NCBI GenBank assembly: GCA_965601955.1
Contig: OZ271855.1
Location: 1,860,001-1,924,000 of the forward strand
Reading direction: 5' to 3'
DNA length: 64,000 nucleotides
Origin: RHLJ01 sp965601955
GTDB lineage: Bacteria > Bacteroidota > Rhodothermia > Balneolales > Balneolaceae
Each line of letters begins with the position of its first letter. Within the stretch, counting starts at the first letter, position 1. The notes below the pieces were generated by a model, which made no database searches, had not been told where the DNA came from, and saw only the letters and a list, made by a program, of their open reading frames with translations. The position numbers were made by a program, and so were the translations under genes. Of this stretch, positions 25,729 to 34,500 are shown one piece after another.

Positions 25729-26298
25729 TTATTTTCCAAACCCAGTCACACCTCCAGAAACAATGAATCTCATAAAGTCTGTGGAATCGACTTCTACCGG
25801 GGTAATACTTTCTTTAGGGACTATATATAGGTTCCCAGAAAAGTTGTAAGAATGAGGGCAGTACACAGCTACTTCTTGCTCAAGCCCCAGGTTAGAAAGA
25901 GATTCCTGAGTGATAAATCCAAATCGAGCGAGTCCCATTTCTCCAAATTGGATTTTCACAGGCTCAGTAAATTTCTTTTTCTCACCAACAAAAGCTTCTG
26001 TTAAGTCTTTAAGAGAGCTATAAATAATACTCACAAGTGGGGTACGAGCCAGGATGTTTTCAAACCACTGGATAATTGGTTTTACAAAAGCCCGTGAAAA
26101 GATAAACCCAACCAGCGAAATGAGTACGAACCCTGTGAGGATGCCCAAACCTGGAATATTCCACTCAAACCAGCCAAAGAAAAGGTTGTTGAAGGTAGCA
26201 TTTATCCAGTTTATGGTGATGCTCACAAGGTAGATAGTTGCTCCAACTGGAAAAACAATGAGCATGCCTCTTAAAAAGTAATTTAGTATCGGTTTCAT
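25729..26298 (-). CDS. DUF502 family membrane protein
   Basis: 189 residues. Two hydrophobic segments (MLIVFPVGATIYLVSITI and LGILTGFVLISLVGFIFS) precede a soluble C-terminal domain that includes PLVSIIYSSLKDLTEAF and the conserved VYCPHSYNFSGNLYIVP, VEVDSTDFMRFIVSGGV ending. That pattern (the 'P-x-x-x-x-I-Y-x-x-x-K-x' loop and the C-terminal 'S-x-G' turn) matches DUF502 proteins. Their function is unknown; homologues occur in many bacteria and in plants. It is divergent from alaS. Confidence 0.85.
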   Translation of the reverse strand: MKPILNYFLRGMLIVFPVGATIYLVSITINWINATFNNLFFGWFEWNIPGLGILTGFVLISLVGFIFSRAFVKPIIQWFENILARTPLVSIIYSSLKDLTEAFVGEKKKFTEPVKIQFGEMGLARFGFITQESLSNLGLEQEVAVYCPHSYNFSGNLYIVPKESITPVEVDSTDFMRFIVSGGVTGFGK

Positions 26299-26412
26299 AT
26301 CATTAACCTTATTAGGTTCATACAGTTTTTAATAGAAGGTATTCGAGAGTAAGAACTGGATTTTTTCTATCTTCCCAGCCTTCGTAAATCGAAATACCCT
26401 AGTAGAAAGTTA

Positions 26413-29076
26413 ATGTCCAGGAAGACTTCATCCCAAATCAGAAACGAGTTTTTGGAATTCTTTGCAGAGAAAGAGCACGCCATAGTATCCAGTGCACCTG
26501 TAGTTCCTAAAGACGACCCTACTTTGTTATTCACAAATGCAGGTATGAATCAGTTCAAATCCATTTTTTTAGGGGAAGAGGAGTTCCTTGCACATGAGGG
26601 GAAAAACTGGAGCCGTGCGGCAGATACCCAAAAGTGTATTAGGGTAAGTGGAAAGCATAATGACCTGGAAGAAGTAGGGCATGATACCTATCACCATACG
26701 CTTTTTGAAATGCTGGGGAACTGGTCATTTGGAGATTATTTCAAAAAAGAAGCGATTTCCTGGGCCTGGGAACTTCTCGTTGATCGATGGGGGATGGACC
26801 CGGACAGGCTATACGCTACTGTATTTGGAGGAGATGAATCGGACGGACTTCCAGTAGATGAAGAGGCTATAGAATTATGGAAAAGTCAAACTTCTATTGC
26901 TCATGATCACATCCTAAAGTTTGGCAAAAAGGATAATTTTTGGGAAATGGGAGACACAGGGCCTTGTGGGCCATGCTCCGAAATCCATATAGACCTAAGG
27001 TCTGATGAAGAGCGAAAGCAGCAAAATGGTGCTGAGCTTGTAAATATGGACGATCCCAGGGTGATGGAGATTTGGAATCTCGTTTTCATCCAGTTCAATC
27101 GATTGCCAGACGCTTCCCTTAAAACCCTTCCGGCCAAGCACGTTGATACGGGAATGGGTTTTGAAAGAGTATGTGCAGTGCTTCAGGGGAAATTCTCAAA
27201 CTATGATTCAGATGTATTTACACCTCTTTTAGACCAAATTTCAGGATTAGCAGGGTTAAAATATGGTCAGAATGAGGAGAAAGATATTGCGATACGGGTT
27301 ATTGCAGACCATATCCGTGCGGTGGTCTTTTCGATTGCTGATGGCGCTTCACCAGGAAATGATGGTAGAGGCTATGTAATCCGACGTATTCAGCGAAGAG
27401 CAATACGATATGGATGGGATAAACTGGGATTCAAAGAGCCATTCATGTACAAGTTGGTTCAGACCTTAGCTGATCAGTTTGAAGAAGTGTTTCCAGAAAT
27501 CGTAGCCCAGCAAGAATACATTACTAATGTTGTAAGAGCTGAAGAGAAGAGTTTTCTAAAAACCCTTGGTCAGGGTATCGATATTTTTAACGAAATGATC
27601 AAAGGGAAGCAGCTTTTATCGGGAGAGGATGCGTTTAAACTGCACGATACCTATGGATTTCCCATCGATCTAACCCAACTTATGGCTCGCGAAAAAGGTA
27701 TTGAAGTAGATGAGGAAGGCTTCAATAAAAATATGCAAGAGCAAAAGGAAAGGGCACGTGCTGCTGGAAAATTCACTATTGACCATAGCCAGGCCGGGGA
27801 ATGGGTTACTGTGAACGAAGCTGATGATTTTCAGTTTATTGGCTATGATGATTTTGAGGATGAAGTGTTGATTACTGCCTATCGTGAGGAGAAAGATCGA
27901 TATGCGCTTCAACTCAATAAGACTCCGTTTTATGCGGAAAGCGGAGGTCAGGTAGCCGACACAGGTATGCTGTCTAATGGAGAAGAGTTTATTCACATTA
28001 TTGATGTTCAGAAATCTCAGGAAAACTTTATTCACTATGCCGAATCTATCCCGGAGGATTTATCAGGAAGCTGGACAGCTAGGATTGACCTTGAACGACG
28101 CCTGGAAATCCAAAAGCATCATTCTGCAACGCATTTAGCTCATGCTGCATTACGGAATATCCTTGGAGATCATGTTGCTCAAAAAGGTTCTCTAGTAAAC
28201 GATTATCATTTACGCTTCGATTTCTCTCACTATGAAGCAGTTACTGATGAGCAGATTGATCAGATTGAGGCAGAGGTTAACGCAAAAATCCAGGAGAATA
28301 TCCCCTTAGTGGAGGAAAGAAATGTTCCTATTGATGAGGCTAAGAAAAGGGGAGCTACCATGCTCTTTGGAGAAAAGTACGGAGATAAGGTCCGGGTAAT
28401 TACATTTGGTGAAGAGTATTCCGTAGAACTTTGCGGGGGGACTCATGCAGGTGCTACTGGCGAATTAGGGCACTTTAGAATATTTACGGAAAGCTCGGTT
28501 GCTGCCGGAATAAGAAGAATTGAAGCCTTAGTAGGAAAAGCATCTGACCGCTTACTTAGAGAAGAAAAGAATTTAATTATCAAGTTTAGGAAAGCTATAG
28601 GTCATCATGAAGACCCAGTTCTGAACGTGATTAAGCTGCAGGAGGAGAAAAAAGCACTAGAAAAAGAGCTTGATAAGATTAACCTGCAAAATACAGGTGC
28701 TAAGCTGGATGAGCTGCTTAAAGGAGCTACCGAATTAGACAGTATTTCACTTGTAAAAGGGGAAATTTTAGGGGCTGATATGGGAGTTTTAAAGCAACTT
28801 GGATATGATGCACTTCAAAAATCTCCTGAGAATACCGTAACTGTTCTGGCATCACGGAATGACGAAGGCAAAGTATTCTTGATGGTAGCTGTTACTGAAG
28901 ATTTGATTAAAGAAAAAGGACTTAAGGCTGGCGCTTTGGTCGGGCAGTTAGGCCGACTTGTTGGCGGAGGAGGGGGTGGACAACCTAACCTTGCAACAGC
29001 TGGTGGACGAAACCCTGAAAAACTGGATGAAGCGCTAGAAAAAGTGAATGAAATCCTTTCAGAATCCATTGGGTAG
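26413..29076 (+). CDS. alaS: Alanyl-tRNA synthetase
   Basis: 887 residues, normal length. The class II catalytic domain starts SSQIRNEFLEFFAEKEH and contains FTNAGMNQFKSIFLG (motif 1/2 region) and DTGMGFERV (motif 3). The editing domain has the zinc-binding HHSATHLAHAALR and CGGTHAGATG. The C-Ala domain ends with GRLVGGGGGGQPNLATAGGR. It charges tRNA-Ala and clears mischarged Ser/Gly. The gene has a normal ATG and no breaks. It precedes the pdh operon with an 83-base gap that probably holds a promoter. Confidence 0.98.
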   Translation: MSRKTSSQIRNEFLEFFAEKEHAIVSSAPVVPKDDPTLLFTNAGMNQFKSIFLGEEEFLAHEGKNWSRAADTQKCIRVSGKHNDLEEVGHDTYHHTLFEMLGNWSFGDYFKKEAISWAWELLVDRWGMDPDRLYATVFGGDESDGLPVDEEAIELWKSQTSIAHDHILKFGKKDNFWEMGDTGPCGPCSEIHIDLRSDEERKQQNGAELVNMDDPRVMEIWNLVFIQFNRLPDASLKTLPAKHVDTGMGFERVCAVLQGKFSNYDSDVFTPLLDQISGLAGLKYGQNEEKDIAIRVIADHIRAVVFSIADGASPGNDGRGYVIRRIQRRAIRYGWDKLGFKEPFMYKLVQTLADQFEEVFPEIVAQQEYITNVVRAEEKSFLKTLGQGIDIFNEMIKGKQLLSGEDAFKLHDTYGFPIDLTQLMAREKGIEVDEEGFNKNMQEQKERARAAGKFTIDHSQAGEWVTVNEADDFQFIGYDDFEDEVLITAYREEKDRYALQLNKTPFYAESGGQVADTGMLSNGEEFIHIIDVQKSQENFIHYAESIPEDLSGSWTARIDLERRLEIQKHHSATHLAHAALRNILGDHVAQKGSLVNDYHLRFDFSHYEAVTDEQIDQIEAEVNAKIQENIPLVEERNVPIDEAKKRGATMLFGEKYGDKVRVITFGEEYSVELCGGTHAGATGELGHFRIFTESSVAAGIRRIEALVGKASDRLLREEKNLIIKFRKAIGHHEDPVLNVIKLQEEKKALEKELDKINLQNTGAKLDELLKGATELDSISLVKGEILGADMGVLKQLGYDALQKSPENTVTVLASRNDEGKVFLMVAVTEDLIKEKGLKAGALVGQLGRLVGGGGGGQPNLATAGGRNPEKLDEALEKVNEILSESIG

Positions 29077-29159
29077 GCAGACAAAGCCAACGGCGAAAAC
29101 TTTCAAAAAATTAGATATATTTCGACCCCTTTTTTAAGGAGACCGACAAAAAACTTACT

Positions 29160-30260
29160 ATGGCAAAAAAGAAAAAAGATGATATCGTTTTTGCACCACG
29201 TGGCATTGGCGATTCAAATGACGGAGTAGTTCAAAAAGGTGTAGACCTTCCTCCGGCAACAAAGAAAAACCATAAAGACCTGGGCCTTTCTGAAGCCGAT
29301 CTATTAGCGATGTATGAACAAATGTACTTGCAGCGTCGATTTGAGGAACGGGCAATGCAGCAATATCAAAAAGGTAAATTTGGTGGTTTCTTACATCTGT
29401 ATATAGGTCAGGAAGCTATTTCTACTGGTACTGTATTCGCTTTTGACGATAAGGATGATATTATTACCGGATATAGAGACCATGGATGGGGTTTATGCCG
29501 CGGAATTTCTGCCAATGAGGGAATGGCAGAACTGTTTGGTAAGGCTACTGGTTGTTCTAAAGGAAAAGGTGGTTCTATGCACTTTGCTAACTCGAAAGAA
29601 CACTTTTGGGGCGGCTATGGAATTGTAGGAGGGCATATTCCAATCGGTGCGGGGTTTGCATTTGCAAATAAATACAAAGGCACTGGAAATATTTCAGCTA
29701 CCTTCTTTGGAGATGGTGCAGTAGATCAGGGGGCATTGCATGAGTCGATGAATATGGCTCAACTTTGGAAATTACCGGTTCTCTTTGTTGTAGAGAATAA
29801 TGGGTATTCGATGGGTACAGCTGCAAAACGCCATACAGTTGCCGAAATCGTTGACCGGGCCAAGGGCTATGGAATGAAAAGTGCAGTGATAAATGGAATG
29901 GATGTATTCTCTGTATATGAGAAAATGAAAGAAATTGCTGACGATGTAAGAGCCAACTCAGAGCCTTATTTTATAGAAATTCGTACCTATCGATATCGGG
30001 GTCATTCAATGTCTGATCCTCAAAACTATCGTACAAAAGAAGAACTGGAGCAGTATCAAAAGATTGATCCAATCCTTCGGTTGAAAGATTACATGTTGTC
30101 CAATAAGCTGGCTGAAGAAGCAGCTATTAAGGCAATAGAAGATAAAATAGAGCAAGAAGTATTAGACGCAGTTACATTTGCTGATGAATCTCCTTTCCCT
30201 GAAATCCAGGAAATGTACGATGACATGTTTGTTGAAGACGAACCTTACTTCCACGTTTAA
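29160..30260 (+). CDS. pdhA: Pyruvate dehydrogenase E1 component, alpha subunit
   Basis: 366 residues. The thiamine-diphosphate motif is FFGDGAVDQGALHESMNMA, ending in the asparagine-containing VVENNGYSMGT (G-D-G-x(about 25)-N-N). FGGYGIVGGHIPIGAG and the phosphorylation-loop-like YRYRGHSMSDPQNYR identify the branched heterotetrameric E1-alpha type. A lysine-rich N-terminal extension of about 35 residues precedes the domain. An AAGGAG at 29136-29141 is unusually far (about 18 bases) from the ATG at 29160. It is the first gene of pdhA-pdhB-pdhC. Confidence 0.96.
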   Translation: MAKKKKDDIVFAPRGIGDSNDGVVQKGVDLPPATKKNHKDLGLSEADLLAMYEQMYLQRRFEERAMQQYQKGKFGGFLHLYIGQEAISTGTVFAFDDKDDIITGYRDHGWGLCRGISANEGMAELFGKATGCSKGKGGSMHFANSKEHFWGGYGIVGGHIPIGAGFAFANKYKGTGNISATFFGDGAVDQGALHESMNMAQLWKLPVLFVVENNGYSMGTAAKRHTVAEIVDRAKGYGMKSAVINGMDVFSVYEKMKEIADDVRANSEPYFIEIRTYRYRGHSMSDPQNYRTKEELEQYQKIDPILRLKDYMLSNKLAEEAAIKAIEDKIEQEVLDAVTFADESPFPEIQEMYDDMFVEDEPYFHV

Positions 30261-30279
30261 AAATTAGTTGAATTAGATA

Positions 30280-31263
30280 ATGGCAGAATTACAGTTCAGA
30301 GAAGCAATTAAGCACGCTATTGATGAAGAAATGGCTCGTGATGAAAGAGTATTCGTCATGGGTGAGGAAGTAGCAGAATATAATGGAGCCTATAAGGTTA
30401 CCGAAGGATTACTCGATAAATATGGTTTCAGAAGAGTAATTGACACCCCCATTTCGGAGCTTGGTTTTGCGGGGATTGGTGTTGGAGCAGCAATGCATGG
30501 TTTACGCCCTATTGTGGAGTTTATGACGTTCAACTTTGCAGTATTAGCTGCTGATCAGATTATCAATCACGCTACCAAAGTGAAATATATGACTGGCGGC
30601 CAGGCAGATTGCCCAATCGTATTTAGGGGTCCAAATGCATCGGCAGGACAGTTAGGAGCTACTCACTCAGTAGCATTCGATTCAATGTATGCTCATTTCC
30701 CAGGTTTAAAAGTGATTTATGTATCAGAACCAGATGATGCCAAAGGATTAATGAAATCTGCTGTCCGAGATGATAATCCGGTTTTATTTATGGAATCGGA
30801 GCAGATGTACGGCATGAAAGGGGAAGTTTCTGATGCTGAAGACTACATCATACCAATCGGTAAAGGAAAAATTAAAAGAGAAGGTAGTGATGTAACTATA
30901 GTCGCTCATGGAAAAATGTATCATGTTGCAGTACAGGCTGCTGCTCAGCTAGCTAAAGATGGTGTTGAGTGTGAAATCATTGACCCAAGGACGGTAAAGC
31001 CACTGGATGTTCCGCTAATCATTGAATCTATAAAGAAGACTAATAGATGTGTGGTTGTTGATGAAGCACATCCTTTTGCCGGGCTTGCTGCTGAAATTGG
31101 ATTCTTGATTCAACGAGAAGCATTTGATTACCTGGATGCTCCTGTTCAAAGAGTTACCTTACCAGATGTAAATGCTCCGTTCTCTAAGAAACTTTTTGAT
31201 GCCTGGTTCCCTAGTCCGAAGCAGGTAATCGATGCTGTAAACCAGGTTACATACAGAACTTAA
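30280..31263 (+). CDS. pdhB: Pyruvate dehydrogenase E1 component, beta subunit
   Basis: 327 residues. The N-terminus FREAIKHAIDEEMARDERVFVMGEEV is the typical E1-beta pyrimidine-binding region with the catalytic glutamate. ATKVKYMTGGQADCPIVFRGP and ATHSVAFDSMYAHFPGLKV are further family motifs, and the transketolase C-terminal domain ends with APFSKKLFDAWFPS. It pairs with the alpha subunit 19 bases upstream to decarboxylate pyruvate and reductively acetylate E2. Confidence 0.97.
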   Translation: MAELQFREAIKHAIDEEMARDERVFVMGEEVAEYNGAYKVTEGLLDKYGFRRVIDTPISELGFAGIGVGAAMHGLRPIVEFMTFNFAVLAADQIINHATKVKYMTGGQADCPIVFRGPNASAGQLGATHSVAFDSMYAHFPGLKVIYVSEPDDAKGLMKSAVRDDNPVLFMESEQMYGMKGEVSDAEDYIIPIGKGKIKREGSDVTIVAHGKMYHVAVQAAAQLAKDGVECEIIDPRTVKPLDVPLIIESIKKTNRCVVVDEAHPFAGLAAEIGFLIQREAFDYLDAPVQRVTLPDVNAPFSKKLFDAWFPSPKQVIDAVNQVTYRT

Positions 31264-31284
31264 AATCACTCAATAAAAGAAGCT

Positions 31285-32517
31285 ATGGCCATTAAGATTG
31301 AAATGCCCAAACTCAGCGATACCATGGAAGAAGGGGTAATCGCAAAATGGAATGTGAAAGAAGGGGATACTGTAGAAGCAGGTGACATTATTGCTGAAGT
31401 TGAGACCGATAAAGCAACAATGGATGTAGAAGTATTCGATGCCGGTACCATTCTAAAAATTGTTCCTGGAGAAGGGGATGCAGTCCCATTAGGAGGCATC
31501 ATTGCTATAATTGGCGAAGCCGGTGAAGATATTAGTGCCCTGCTTGAAGGGGGAGCCACGGAAGCACCTCAAAAAGAAGAAAAACAAGAAGTAGCAGTTG
31601 AAGAGCAAAAGGAAGAAACCACTTCCACTCCTCAAGCTGCGAGCTCTGAGAATGGAAGGGTTAAAGCTTCTCCTTTAGCAAAGAAAATTGCCGCAGATAA
31701 AGGGATTGACCTTACTGGTATGAGCGGTTCAGGGCCCGAAGGAAGAATTATTAAGAAAGATGTTGAAGACTTTAAGGGAACAGGTGGGCTAACCAAACCT
31801 GCTCCTGCTAGCGCTCCAGTTCCTGTTTTTGACAGCCTGGAAAGCAAAGAGATAAAGGTTTCTCAAATGCGAAAAACGATTGCTCGAAGATTATCGGAGA
31901 GCAAGTTTACCAATCCGCATTTTTATGAGACCATTGATATTGATATGAAGGCAGCTGTTGCGGCTCGCTCGGCTATGAATGAAGCTAATGAGGTTAAAAT
32001 CAGCTTCAATGATATTGTAGTAAAAGCTTGCGCAATTGCATTAACCAGGCACCAGGCGATCAATAGCTCATGGCATGGTGATATCATCATGGAACATGGT
32101 GATGTAAATGTTGCAGTAGCTGTTGCTATTGATGAAGGCTTAATGACCCCGGTTATAAATCATGCTGACAAAAAGGGATTAGCTCAGATTTCAGCAGAAA
32201 CACGTGAGCTGGCAGGTTTAGCGAGAGATCGTAAGCTTCAACCAGATCAAATGGAAGGCAGTACTTTCACTATCAGTAACCTTGGTATGTTCGGTATTGA
32301 AGAGTTCACAGCGATAATCAACCCTCCAAATGCATGTATTCTTGCGGTAGGTGCGATTCGCGATGTACCTGTGGTGGAGAATGGCGAGGTGGTTCCTGGT
32401 AAGAGAATGAAAGTTACCTTATCAAGTGATCACAGGGTTGTAGATGGAGCAAAAGCGGCTCAATTCTTAAATACAGTTAAGCAACTGATTGAGAATCCGC
32501 TTTCTATGCTTCTATAA
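31285..32517 (+). CDS. pdhC: Dihydrolipoamide acetyltransferase (E2 of pyruvate dehydrogenase)
   Basis: 410 residues. One N-terminal lipoyl domain (about 1-78) carries the lipoylated lysine in VETDKATMDVEV. A Glu/Lys-rich linker leads to the peripheral subunit-binding domain, KASPLAKKIAADKGIDL. The catalytic domain (about 185-410) has the active-site SSDHRVVDGAKAAQFL (H-x-x-x-D-G). It transfers acetyl groups to CoA and forms the complex core. The E3 subunit (lpd) is not in the window. It is the last gene of the pdh operon; a repeat element and a terminator follow. Confidence 0.96.
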   Translation: MAIKIEMPKLSDTMEEGVIAKWNVKEGDTVEAGDIIAEVETDKATMDVEVFDAGTILKIVPGEGDAVPLGGIIAIIGEAGEDISALLEGGATEAPQKEEKQEVAVEEQKEETTSTPQAASSENGRVKASPLAKKIAADKGIDLTGMSGSGPEGRIIKKDVEDFKGTGGLTKPAPASAPVPVFDSLESKEIKVSQMRKTIARRLSESKFTNPHFYETIDIDMKAAVAARSAMNEANEVKISFNDIVVKACAIALTRHQAINSSWHGDIIMEHGDVNVAVAVAIDEGLMTPVINHADKKGLAQISAETRELAGLARDRKLQPDQMEGSTFTISNLGMFGIEEFTAIINPPNACILAVGAIRDVPVVENGEVVPGKRMKVTLSSDHRVVDGAKAAQFLNTVKQLIENPLSMLL

Positions 32518-32530
32518 TTGACTTTTTAGT

Positions 32531-32646
32531 CGTCATCCCGAACTTGATCCGGGATCTGTAATGGAATGCTTCTTTGTACTCTTACAGATTCCGGATTTCG
32601 CCCGCCTTCCAGAGTACTTGTACGGCGGACAGGTCGCGGAATGACG
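32531..32646. repeat. REP/MITE-like intergenic inverted-repeat element
   Basis: A 116-base element with three nested or adjacent inverted repeats. The outer arms CGTCATCCCG (32531-32540) and CGGAATGACG (32637-32646) match 9 of 10. Inner arms 32547-32561 and 32582-32596 are complementary at 14 of 15 positions. A third pair (CCGCC / GGCGG) flanks a GTACTTGTAC core near 32614-32625. This 'CGTCATCCCGAACTTGATCCGGGATC' style is common in dispersed intergenic repeats of many bacteria. No ORF, and only one copy was noticed in this window. It is likely mobilised in trans or spread as a non-coding element. Confidence 0.72.
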
Positions 32647-32661
32647 TTTTAATATATTGAC

Positions 32662-32699
32662 AAAGGCTTCCCATACTTATGTGCGGGAAGCTTTTTTTA
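32662..32699 (+). terminator. Intrinsic terminator after pdhC
   Basis: GCTTCCC (32666-32672) pairs with GGGAAGC (32685-32691), the stem extended by A-T pairs with one bulge, and followed by seven T residues. The T-run serves the rightward pdh operon. The last codon of the leftward MotB-like gene lies at its right edge, and its minus-strand T content is weak. Confidence 0.85.
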
Positions 32700-34481
32700 T
32701 AGGTATTCCAGGAAGAAAATTACTGGATTCATTGCTGGGATTCTATTTTGAATCCTGTTGAACAGAGCAGATGCTTGCCCAAAATTTTCAAAACGTTCTG
32801 TCATAACATAGTAGGTGCCATCGGTAGAACGCTCGATAGTAGTACCTATATTTAGTGCTGACTGAAGGCGTGTTGCCAGGTTATTTGCTGCATCCCTGGT
32901 TTCAAAAGATTCGAGGTGTATTTGGTAGGCAAATCCATACTCTTCAACATTCTCGGTGATTGGTTTGATGAAGATGTTTTCTCGAACTCCTTTTTCGCGG
33001 AATGAGCCTAATTGAGTAAGTACATTTTCCCTGGTAAGAAATGGGCCTGCTACCACATTATATGTTGAGGCTCTTCGAGTCATAAAAGTCTGTATACCAA
33101 ACTCATCCAGTACATTCACCGAATAATCAAGTGCATTTTCCTGGTTCTGAAAAGCACCAAACTGTATTTGGTATTGTAAAGGAGTAGGAGTGGTAACGCC
33201 AGCAGGATAGCACTGGTGGATAATACCCAATGATTCGTCGTTCAAAGCTTCAGAAATCTCTTGTTGGGCTACCATTGCCTGATCAAATGAAGTAAAAGCA
33301 TTAGATCGGACAGAATAAGAACGGCTATTGTACGAAACTTCAAATTCGTAATTAGTTCTAGATTCGGCGTTTGAAGCTACCTGGAAACCGGATGAAAGTG
33401 ATTGGAAACTACCAGCATTAACAGAGAATGAACATGAAACGGTTCGGTCAGTAAAAATGGGAATCGAGGCTAAGGAAACTGGAGCATCATCTTCTGTTTC
33501 TGTTACCGGTTCTGGATTTGGGGCTTGTACAGGGGTTGGATTAGTAGTCGTTGAAGGGGGAGTTGCTTCTCTTTCTTCAGGTTCATTTTGTTCAGCTGGG
33601 GGAGAAGTAATTGGGTTTTGTGTCTCTTGTTCCGATTCAGTTACAGGAGTCTCATTAACCGTTAACGTCTGTATTATCTCGGTAACACTTTGCTCTTCTT
33701 CCTGATTTTCCGGCTCTCTTGTTTCGGGCGTCTCCACTTCTTCAGTTGATGCAAGCTGTTCCTGATTCGCTTTTCTCTCAAGGGCTTCGGTTGTGTAATA
33801 CAATCTAAGTACAATACGCCTATTGCGTTCGTTGCTTGCAAGAAATGGATTTCCAAAGGAATCGAATTGAATTAAAGGTCGGGAATCGGCATATCCGGAG
33901 GCTTTAAGTCGGGCAGTTTCGATACCCATGTAATCAAAATACTTAACTACATTTGATGCTCTCGCGGTGGAAAGCTCCCAATTTGAAGGGTAGATATCGG
34001 ATGAAATGGGCACATTATCGGTATGGCCTTCTACATCAATATTGAAATCGTCATGAGAAGTTTGTTGGAAAGCCCTTATCACATGGTTCAATAAGTCCAT
34101 TCCATCAAGTTGTATTGTTGCATTTCCTGATTGATAGAAATCGTCTCCTCTGAACCTTATAACAAGATCGTTGAGATCCCGAAGCAGTTCGAGTCGGCCT
34201 AGTTCTATTTGGGGCTGTAGTAGATCCTCCAGTTCTTCCTGAATATCTTCAATTGGGGTAGTGATGAACTCTGTTTGATCAGCGAGTTCTCCGAAAAGAG
34301 TCGATAGTGAAGAAAATTCTTCTTTTGCTATCTGAGAAACGGATAAAAGTATAATTAAGAAGCCAAGAACAATGGTGATAATATCCAGGTAGCTTACCTG
34401 CCAGCTATTTTCTTCTTCCGGGTCAAATGGGTCTTGTGGGTAAAGAGAGTTTCCAGTGATATTTATGGAATCCGGATTCAA
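32697..34481 (-). CDS. MotB-like stator subunit with OmpA domain and SPOR-type repeats
   Basis: 594 residues. One N-terminal membrane helix (about 31-50), YLDIITIVLGFLIILLSVS, carries an aspartate at residue 33 in the place of the proton-binding Asp of MotB. An OmpA/MotB peptidoglycan-binding domain follows (about 100-229) with VEGHTDNVPIS, SNWELSTARASNVVKYF, and NERNRRIVLRL. A Glu/Pro/Thr-rich linker (about 232-335) leads to a C-terminal region of about 250 residues with at least two SPOR-like repeats (YQIQFGAFQNQENALDY, YQIHLESFETRDAANNL). In flagella, MotB anchors the stator; here the SPOR region could add a second peptidoglycan grip. Last gene of the leftward motor/usher operon, 19 bases after the MotA-like gene. 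Plain OmpA-type proteins lack the acidic helix, which favours the MotB reading. Confidence 0.85.
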   Translation of the reverse strand: MNPDSINITGNSLYPQDPFDPEEENSWQVSYLDIITIVLGFLIILLSVSQIAKEEFSSLSTLFGELADQTEFITTPIEDIQEELEDLLQPQIELGRLELLRDLNDLVIRFRGDDFYQSGNATIQLDGMDLLNHVIRAFQQTSHDDFNIDVEGHTDNVPISSDIYPSNWELSTARASNVVKYFDYMGIETARLKASGYADSRPLIQFDSFGNPFLASNERNRRIVLRLYYTTEALERKANQEQLASTEEVETPETREPENQEEEQSVTEIIQTLTVNETPVTESEQETQNPITSPPAEQNEPEEREATPPSTTTNPTPVQAPNPEPVTETEDDAPVSLASIPIFTDRTVSCSFSVNAGSFQSLSSGFQVASNAESRTNYEFEVSYNSRSYSVRSNAFTSFDQAMVAQQEISEALNDESLGIIHQCYPAGVTTPTPLQYQIQFGAFQNQENALDYSVNVLDEFGIQTFMTRRASTYNVVAGPFLTRENVLTQLGSFREKGVRENIFIKPITENVEEYGFAYQIHLESFETRDAANNLATRLQSALNIGTTIERSTDGTYYVMTERFENFGQASALFNRIQNRIPAMNPVIFFLEYL

Positions 34482-34500
34482 ATACTTTCAACCTTTAGAG

